A stretch of DNA of 64,000 nt from Brachionus rotundiformis (taxonomy: Eukaryota; Rotifera; Eurotatoria; Ploima; Brachionidae), in NCBI GenBank assembly GCA_016802295.1, contig JAESIW010000137.1, forward strand, positions 4,491,656 to 4,555,655, written 5' to 3'. Shown here in pieces: positions 57,661 to 64,000 of the stretch (the first letter of the stretch is position 1; each line of letters starts with the position of its first letter). The notes under the pieces are model-generated. The model saw only the letters and a list, made by a program, of their open reading frames with translations. It was not told the origin of the DNA and made no database searches. The position numbers were made by a program, and so were the translations under genes.

Positions 57661-60600
57661 ATGAGCAACGGTGTTAAAAGATCCAAAATGAACTATGGAT
57701 CAGATTCAGAAGAGGAGACGGCTTCCAAAAGCCGTCGACACGAATCGGACTTGGAAGACTCGGAACCGAGGCGCAAAAAAATGACAAAAAAATCCAAAAA
57801 AAAATCAAAAGCAAATGTATCAAGTTCAGAGTCTGGAAGTGAGCGATCTCATTCAGATAACTCGGATGCCGAAGATGGTGAAGTGTCCAGTAGTGGCCAT
57901 TCTTCTTCATCGGACTCGTCGGTCTTCAATGACGGCTATGACAGTGATCTAATCGGCGATGAGCAGGACAGGCGTCGTTTAGACGCTATGACCGAAAAGG
58001 AACGTGAAGAGGAGATCTATCGCCGCACTGAACAGCGAGACCTTTTGCTCAGACGCTTTGAAATGAAGAAAAAAATAAAACAACAGCAAAGAGAGGCGAG
58101 AAGAGCCGAGAAAAAGCACTCAAAACGAGAACACAAGTCCAAAAAATCTGTGAAAATGTCTGAAGATGAGTCTGGTGAAAGCGAAGGAACTGGTCCCAAT
58201 GTGTCCGATGTTTCAATGAGTGAGAGAAGAAAGACCAATGAATCTAAGCGAAAAGAGACCGATGTGTCCAAGGCTTTGGCAAATTTGAAGGCTGATAGGG
58301 AAAAAAAGAAACAGCAGGCAGAGCACCATCGCGTCAAAATGGAAAAGATTCAGCAGCAAAAAAAGCTAAGGACAGAGGATGTTTTTTCCTCTTCGTCGAA
58401 TGATGACGATGATGACGACGATTCTGAATCGGATTCAGAACGCTCTGATGCCGAAAATTCCGATTCCAGCGGAAACAGTGTTAAGCGAGTATCCAAGCAC
58501 TCACGTGTTCCAATTAGTTGCAAAGAAGACTTGAACAAAATTAAGCTGTCCAGACACAAGGCTGAAAAGTGGTGCCATACTCCATTTTTTAAAAAAGTAG
58601 CTGTTGGTTGCTATGTAAGAATTGGCATTGGCAATAACAAAGGAGTTCCTGTGTATCAAGTTGCTGAAGTGGTCGATGTAGTTGAAACTCCCAAAGTGTA
58701 TCAGCTCGGCACTACTAGGACCAACAAAGGCCTTAAGCTTAGACATGGCACAGATGAGCGTACCTACAGATTGGAGTTTATTTCTAATCAGCCATTTACT
58801 GATGACGAGTTCAATCGCTGGAAAAATGCCATGGAAAAAAAGGTAAATTCAAAGTCTACTTTTGTTTGGGTTTAATTAAATTATTAAACACTGGTATCTT
58901 TATTAACACTAAGCTTTTTGGTTGCTAATTAAAGTATAAATAGAAAAGAAAAAATAATTTTTTTTCTTAGATTATTTAACTCTAGAAATAGATATAGAAA
59001 AATTTTTTTCTAAATATAAAAACTGACAAGAATGCTAAGAAGTTATATTAAATTCTTTAAAATAAGAACAACATTCAATTTTTGTATTAATTTTTTAAGT
59101 TTTAAAAGAATATTTAGATTTTTATCTTCTTTTCTTAAGAAATTTTATCATTAAAATTTAAAATTTAATCCTAAAAATATTTTTATGACTATCTCAGGGT
59201 GATATTAAATATAAAAAATAAATTCTTATATTTTGTACTACAATATTATATGAATTTAAAAATATCTCAATTAAAAAATATTTACTTTAAAATTATAAAT
59301 CATTAAATTTTTAATCTTCTTAGAGTAAATTATTTACAAAAAGAAGAGTTTTTTGAAATTAAGCTTAATATACAGTGATGATTTGATACCAGTTTTGTAC
59401 GGAAAATTACGTAAAATACCGTAAATTAACCAAATGTTACCACATTTTATTTAAATTGACGTAAAATCCGAAAGTGAAAAAGAAGTATTTTTCAAAAAAT
59501 TTTTTTCCACTTTGAATTTAGTAAAATTACCAATATATACGTAATTTTTCACTTTCGGATTTTACGTCAATTTAAATAAAATGTGGTAACATTTGGTTAA
59601 TTTACGGTATTTTACGTAATTTTCCGTACAAAACTGGTATCAAATCATCACTGTAATTCAAAAATGTTATTCAATCTATTTTTTTTAATTAAATAATTTA
59701 ATTTTAAATATGAAAATAATTGAATTGATTGAAAAATAGATATTTAGCAATACCTTATAGCTAAAATAAAAGGTTATCCTTAAAACAGGGACTCGGATCG
59801 CCGGATTAAACCTCTAAAACACGAATTTTTTTCCAGATTTTTCTCGGACACAGATCGCAGATCTGAAAAAATCCCTAAAACCTAAAACACAGATCTAGAT
59901 TGAAAAAGAATTGAAAAAGACAATTTAAATTAATTAGTTGCTGTTTTTTTGTCACAAAGAAAATTTTTTTAAAATTATTTCTTTTAATTTTTCTTTTCAA
60001 TTGTTATAAAAATTGTGTAATTAAAATAATTTTTTATTCTTGAAACTTAACAATTTTGAATCCGGGTCCGTATTTTAGGCATAGTCTAATCCTGAAAAAA
60101 AAACTTGTTTTAGGGATTACCAAAATAAAAGTTAATTTTTTTAAATAAAATTTGGAATAAAAAAATAAGTATTGATTTATAAAAAAAAACTTACTCTTTT
60201 TTACAAACTATTTACTGACCAAGAAAATTTTGAAAAAAGCTTCATATTAGCTATTACCTATTCAATATTTTAGGTACCTAGATAACTTTTAATTTAATAA
60301 GATAAAAATTCATAAAATAATTATGGCTTTCAGTGTATTTCACTCAAAGCTAATATCTCAATCTTAGAAATTAATTTTTTTTTTCTTAAAAAACAAAACG
60401 ATTTATTCGAATTGCCTTTTAAAATCTGCATGGTAAGGAAATTGTTTATACCAAAACGATTATAATCAAGTTAATAAGTTTCTACGAAATATGTTGGTTG
60501 CATATTTAACAATAAAAAACTTAATTTTGTCACCAATCAAAAGAAAAAATTAATATTTTTATAGAATTTAAATAAAATAATGTTTTATATTATTTTGCTT

Positions 60601-61456
60601 AACAAAAATTTATCATAATTTTGATAATTTAAAATTTTGCTTATTGCTTTTTAATTAAGAGTTTACAATTTCCTACATTAAGCGATGTAGATACCAAAGG
60701 CAAAGAGATCCAAGCGTTTGTAGAATATAGTTTAAAGGAGGAAGACTTGGATTTTATTCAGCAAGAGAAGAAAAAATTCGCCAAAAATGATGACAAAATA
60801 GTTGAAAAAAAACTAGAACTTCTTAAAAAGCGGGAAGAAGCCAGACAAACAAATGACATGGTACTGGTTGAAGAAATAGATTTACAAATCCAAGAACTTA
60901 ATGAAAAAGCTGACATTTTGTCAGCGAAACGAAGCGGAAATTTTCTCATGTTATCGTAAGTTTTTATTAGATTTGGTAAAATGGTGACTATTTATTTTAA
61001 ATTAATAGACAAATTAATCAACGCAATCGACAGAGAACAAGTGTTGCAGTAGAAGAGGCTATGAAAAAAGAATTTGAAAGACAAAAAGAGCTCAAAGATG
61101 ATCCATTTCAGCGAAGGAAGGAACTACCATCACTTATTCAGATAAAAAAGAAGCCAGCCCAGGATGCTGTGGAGCAGAAAAAAGAAGTAGCAATAATTGA
61201 TGAAGAAAAATCTGCCAAACTTGTCACTGAGACTAAAAACAGTGTTGAAAATGAGAAAAGGAAATCCTCGGAAACAAATAAGGCTAATGACCTGTTCCAG
61301 GCGCACAATTTTGATATAGCCATTGATATTAGTGGTTCAGCTTTTCCGATTCAGCAATCTACGCTGCCGTCCAGCAATTCGGTCAGCTCAGGCAGTACAA
61401 TTGGCAGGAGAGCGCTCAATTTGGATGACTATAAACGTAAAAAAGGTCTAATATAA
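57661..61456 (+). CDS. RTF1: RTF1, Paf1 complex subunit
   Basis: RTF1 is a nuclear Paf1/RNA polymerase II elongation complex subunit that promotes H2B ubiquitination. Three exons join in phase: 57661–58842, 60660–60955, 61009–61456, giving 641 residues. The N-terminus is acidic and Ser/Lys-rich, with GYDSDLIGDEQDRRRLDAMTEKEREEEIYRR matching the conserved RTF1 region that precedes the histone-modification domain, followed by highly charged helices. The Plus3 domain spans about 280–394 (KIKLSRHKAEKWCHTPFF, GCYVRIGIG, YQVAEVVDVVETPKVYQLG, FISNQPFTDDEF). Exon 2 continues with the coiled coil (KFAKNDDKIVEKK…IQELNEKADILSAKR) and exon 3 with INQRNRQR and the conserved C-terminus ALNLDDYKRKKGLI. The first intron, 1817 nt, is exceptionally long for this window and holds a MITE. 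Reading through intron 1 would give a truncated Plus3-only protein. Confidence 0.95.
58843..60659. other. Long intron 1 of RTF1
   Basis: GT–AG intron about 30 times the usual length here. It contains the Tc1/mariner-type MITE at 59373–59653. Another weakly inverted, GC-richer pair at about 59787–59830 and 60058–60110 may be a second foldback element. No coding sequence was seen. Confidence 0.7.
59373..59653. mobile_element. Tc1/mariner-type MITE with TA target duplication
   Basis: The ends CAGTGATGATTTGATACCAG and CTGGTATCAAATCATCACTG are perfect inverted repeats, flanked by TA on both sides (59371–59372 and 59654–59655). Complementarity continues for about 110 nt per arm (TTTTGTACGGAAAATTACG…, ATTTAAATTGACGTAAAATC…). 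CAGTG termini and TA duplication are diagnostic of Tc1/mariner non-autonomous elements. It is 281 bp with no coding frame and little decay, so probably a young insertion. Confidence 0.9.
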
Positions 61457-63677
61457 AAATTAATTAGGTGTAGGCATTATTTAATCAATTACTTGAATAT
61501 TTTTGTACATTTGTTTTGAATAAAAAAAATTTAATTGGAAAATTTTTGATCGAAATTTAATAAAATTTTAATTCAATTCAAGACTCGGAATTATTTATTG
61601 TTCTATATTTTTTAAATGCTATCAAAACATATATTCAAGTTTAGATACAAATTCAAATTCAATTATATTAGATCAGATGATTTCATTTTTATTTAAATTG
61701 TAAATAATTCATATCACTTTAAATTAGTCTTTTTAATTAGAGGACTTAAAATATCAAAATCTTACTCATATTACTAAATTTAAATGACTCAAATTTGGAA
61801 AAAGACGCTTAATTTAGCCTTAGAGCAAAAAAGAAAATTATATTAGTTTAATCAGGAATTAAATAATCTCTCATATTCTCTAACTATCTATAAAATTATT
61901 AAAACAAAGAATTTTATTCTAAACCTTAAAAACATTGAAGTTTTAAGTATAAAAAAATTTCTTAAATAGTAATTTATGATAAAAAATATCAGAAAAGGCT
62001 AAAAATCCCATACTGAAGGCTCGAGGAGGATATTTTACTGTATAAAAGAACAAATTAAGAACCACAGAAGAATGAAAAACTATGGTAATTTGGATCTTTA
62101 TTTAGAACGAAAGTAACACGTATACCAAACAGGGCTCTACAATCGACGCCGCATGGGCGACGTAGGGTAAGAAGATTAGTGCTCATCTTCTTTTTAAATC
62201 CCTTTCATTAAAAAAAAGGGGGACAAGTTTAGACTGGGTAAAAAAGATTAAAATTCAGCTTGAGTGAAAATCAAAAGTAATAAAAATGAGCGAATATGGA
62301 AAAATAGAATTTTTTTGGACAAAAATGTTTATTTTTACCAAAATCAAATCTTGATCTAAATCTATATACAGGAAGCAATTTTTTTGATAAATTGTTTATT
62401 GGATTCCATGGTCAAAAGTAAAAAAACATTTTTAACAAGAAAAAAACTTCTATGAAAAGTAGTTACGGTATTCTCTCGTGCGATGATGCTGTACTAGAAT
62501 CAGAATTTATTTTTTTTAGTAAAAAAATAAAATTAATACATCATATTTTTTTCTTGATTTTTGGTGCTGCACCAAATGCATGATTTAAAAAAAATTATCT
62601 CTTGTCTTAAAATCAAGACTTGATAGCACATTAAACTAAGAATCTTAGAGTTTGATGAGGATCTAAAATGGTGATTACGCTATTAGACCACACACATACT
62701 CAGTTGTGTTTTAGCATGGGTATTTTAGGGGCAGGGTCCAAAAGCGTGCTTTAAAGAATAGCGGTCCAATTTTCTTATTATATACAAATAATTTTATTAG
62801 ATAAAAAATTATATTAAAATCAAATCATTATTTTTTACTCATTATTTAAGTCTAATCATTAGGCTAGCGCCCATAACCAATTTATTTAACACTAGAAGCG
62901 TCCGCAAATTCGGAAAATTAAATACCACTAAATAAAAGTAAAAAATCATATATATTTATAAAATTAAATAACAGACAATTGAAAGAAGTAGATAAAGATG
63001 GAAAAATATTTATCCCTTCATTATTTAAATGCGTTCAAAATTCCCAAATTAATCAGGTTCTTTTAGTGTTAGAACAAGAGAATACCGATATAATTACCTC
63101 ATCATATACAAATCAATTTTTTAGATAAAAAATTTTATTAAAATCAAATCAAAATAAAAAAAAATTTTTTTGACATGTTTGGAAAAAAAACCCAACAATT
63201 GCCAAATAACCAAAACAATACGATATTTTCAAATTATTTATTTAAATATTTTTTTTGAAATTGTGCTCAAATTTTTAAGATAATTGTGTTGAAAAAATAA
63301 TAAAGTAAAATTAAAAAAAAAAATTATTTTTCTATATAGCAATTAAGGAAAAACTAAAGAAGAGCATTATTTTTTTTAAATGAAAATTATCATGAAAAAT
63401 ATTAAATCAAGCACTGATGAACAATTAAATAGATCAGAGCAAAGAAATTTAAATTAATTAAAACAAGTCTAAATTGTTTCTTTACTTCATTCTGATCAAA
63501 CACCTTTATTAGCTTGATTGAATATTTAAAAAATTAACTTTCGAAACGTTTTTTTTTAATTTTAAAATTTTTTAAAATTTTACAAAAAAAATTTAAAAAA
63601 AAAAAACTTAGGGACAAAATTGAAATTACATCTTTTCAAATTAACAAACGAACGGTGCAATCTTTTATTTTCATTCT
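61457..63677. other. Intergenic, no gene seen
   Basis: AT-rich DNA. A GC-richer island at about 62110–62200 contains a small perfect hairpin (AAGAAGAT / ATCTTCTT, 62170–62193). A 50-nt imperfect direct repeat occurs at about 62780–62827 and 63105–63150 (TATACAAAT…AGATAAAAAATT…ATTAAAATCAAATCA). Neither is assigned to a known element. Confidence 0.5.
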
Positions 63678-64000
63678 TCATCCAGTCTTCCACAAGCCGA
63701 GGAATTTTTGTACAGCTGAAGTGGACCCAGTGCTGGTGACCTTGGTCTCGCTGGTGGTAGTGGTGACCGTGGTGCTGCTCGAGGCAGCCACTCTATTCGG
63801 CGTAGCCCTGAGCTTTTTTTCCACGCCGTTTGTGGCAACGCGCTGACTCTCCCTTCTGGCCATCTCTTTGCCCTCTTTGTCCACCAAAATTGTGATCATT
63901 GAGTCGCCGACCGACCACTTTTGATTGTTCATGACATGCTCGTTGGCGCCTTCGACCCCACTGCTCCAAATGGTCAGCTTTTGGCCTGGCTTTATCACAC
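63678..64000 (-). CDS. Lamin-type intermediate-filament protein, 3' exon (lamin tail domain), partial
   Basis: Intermediate-filament proteins form cytoskeletal or nuclear filaments. The frame is open to the window end, so the rod and start lie outside. The visible 106 residues begin in the lamin tail domain: KPGQKLTIWSSGVEGANEH, QKWSVGDSMITILVDKEGKEMARRE, which matches the Ig-fold LTD strands (GQ-[VL]-TIW-A, W-x-x-G-[DE]-x, L-x-[DN]-x-x-G-[EK]-E-[VM]-A). A Ser/Thr-rich stretch and a short end, FLGLWKTG, follow. There is no CaaX prenylation box, so this is more likely a cytoplasmic lamin-derived IF protein than a nuclear B-type lamin. The exon is far richer in G and C than the rest of the window, the kind of codon bias expected of an abundantly expressed structural gene. 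Confidence 0.88.
   Translation of the reverse strand, partial: VIKPGQKLTIWSSGVEGANEHVMNNQKWSVGDSMITILVDKEGKEMARRESQRVATNGVEKKLRATPNRVAASSSTTVTTTTSETKVTSTGSTSAVQKFLGLWKTG

Noticed and set aside
57674..58746. Several minus-strand frames opposite RTF1 exon 1
   Set aside because: Low-complexity antisense shadows of the Ser/Asp/Lys-rich RTF1 N-terminus and Plus3 domain.

Overview
This is a strongly AT-rich eukaryotic (animal) draft-assembly window with one run of 747 Ns. Genes are split by very short GT–AG introns, most of them 47–60 nt. The gene set is metazoan: STK36/Fused, Ataxin-2, REDD1/DDIT4, IA-2/PTPRN, snurportin-1, RTF1, a RASSF9/10-like protein, EGF and Ly6 proteins and a lamin-type intermediate filament. 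Together with a GH19 chitinase, tiny introns and many small inverted-repeat elements, this best fits a small protostome, most likely a monogonont rotifer of the Brachionus type. The species call is inference. Exon joins below were made by hand from GT/AG sites, reading phase and family alignment.

Layout. 1–318: 3' end of an Ataxin-2 gene. 1194–5984 (+): complete STK36 with a consensus RFX X-box 97 nt upstream. 6053–7516 (−): SLC16-like transporter, tail to tail with STK36. 9724–10530 (−): DDIT4/REDD1-like gene, followed by a gene desert of about 12 kb. 22746–24892 (−) and 25288–26029 (+): a head-to-head pair of secreted Ly6 + EGF + chitin-binding mosaic proteins sharing a gene-conversion tract. 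27279–27650: LINE relic. 28187–30616 (−): IA-2-like pseudophosphatase. 30879–32191 (−): snurportin-1. 32889–34030 (−): decayed MULE transposase. 34.1–40.0 kb: second desert.

40014–41483 (+): YWTD-propeller mucin-stalk membrane protein. 42.3–44.9 kb: a duplicated hairpin-bearing repeat flanking the N gap. 45846–47048 (−): cadherin-like membrane protein. 47–49.8 kb: transposon relics. 49814–50710 (−): GH19 chitinase. 52186–52707 (+): RASSF9/10-like gene with a TATA box. 53130–54505 (+): alpha-1,3-fucosyltransferase. 54.5–57.6 kb: LINE relic and a large palindromic MITE. 57661–61456 (+): RTF1, with a Tc1/mariner-type MITE in its long intron. 63678–64000 (−): lamin-tail exon of an intermediate-filament protein, cut by the window end.

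The genes do not form one pathway; they are mostly unrelated housekeeping, ciliary, secretory and surface genes. The most unusual material is the Ly6/EGF/chitin-binding pair, the X-box at STK36, the animal GH19 chitinase, and the dense inverted-repeat elements. No tRNA, rRNA or CRISPR was recognised.
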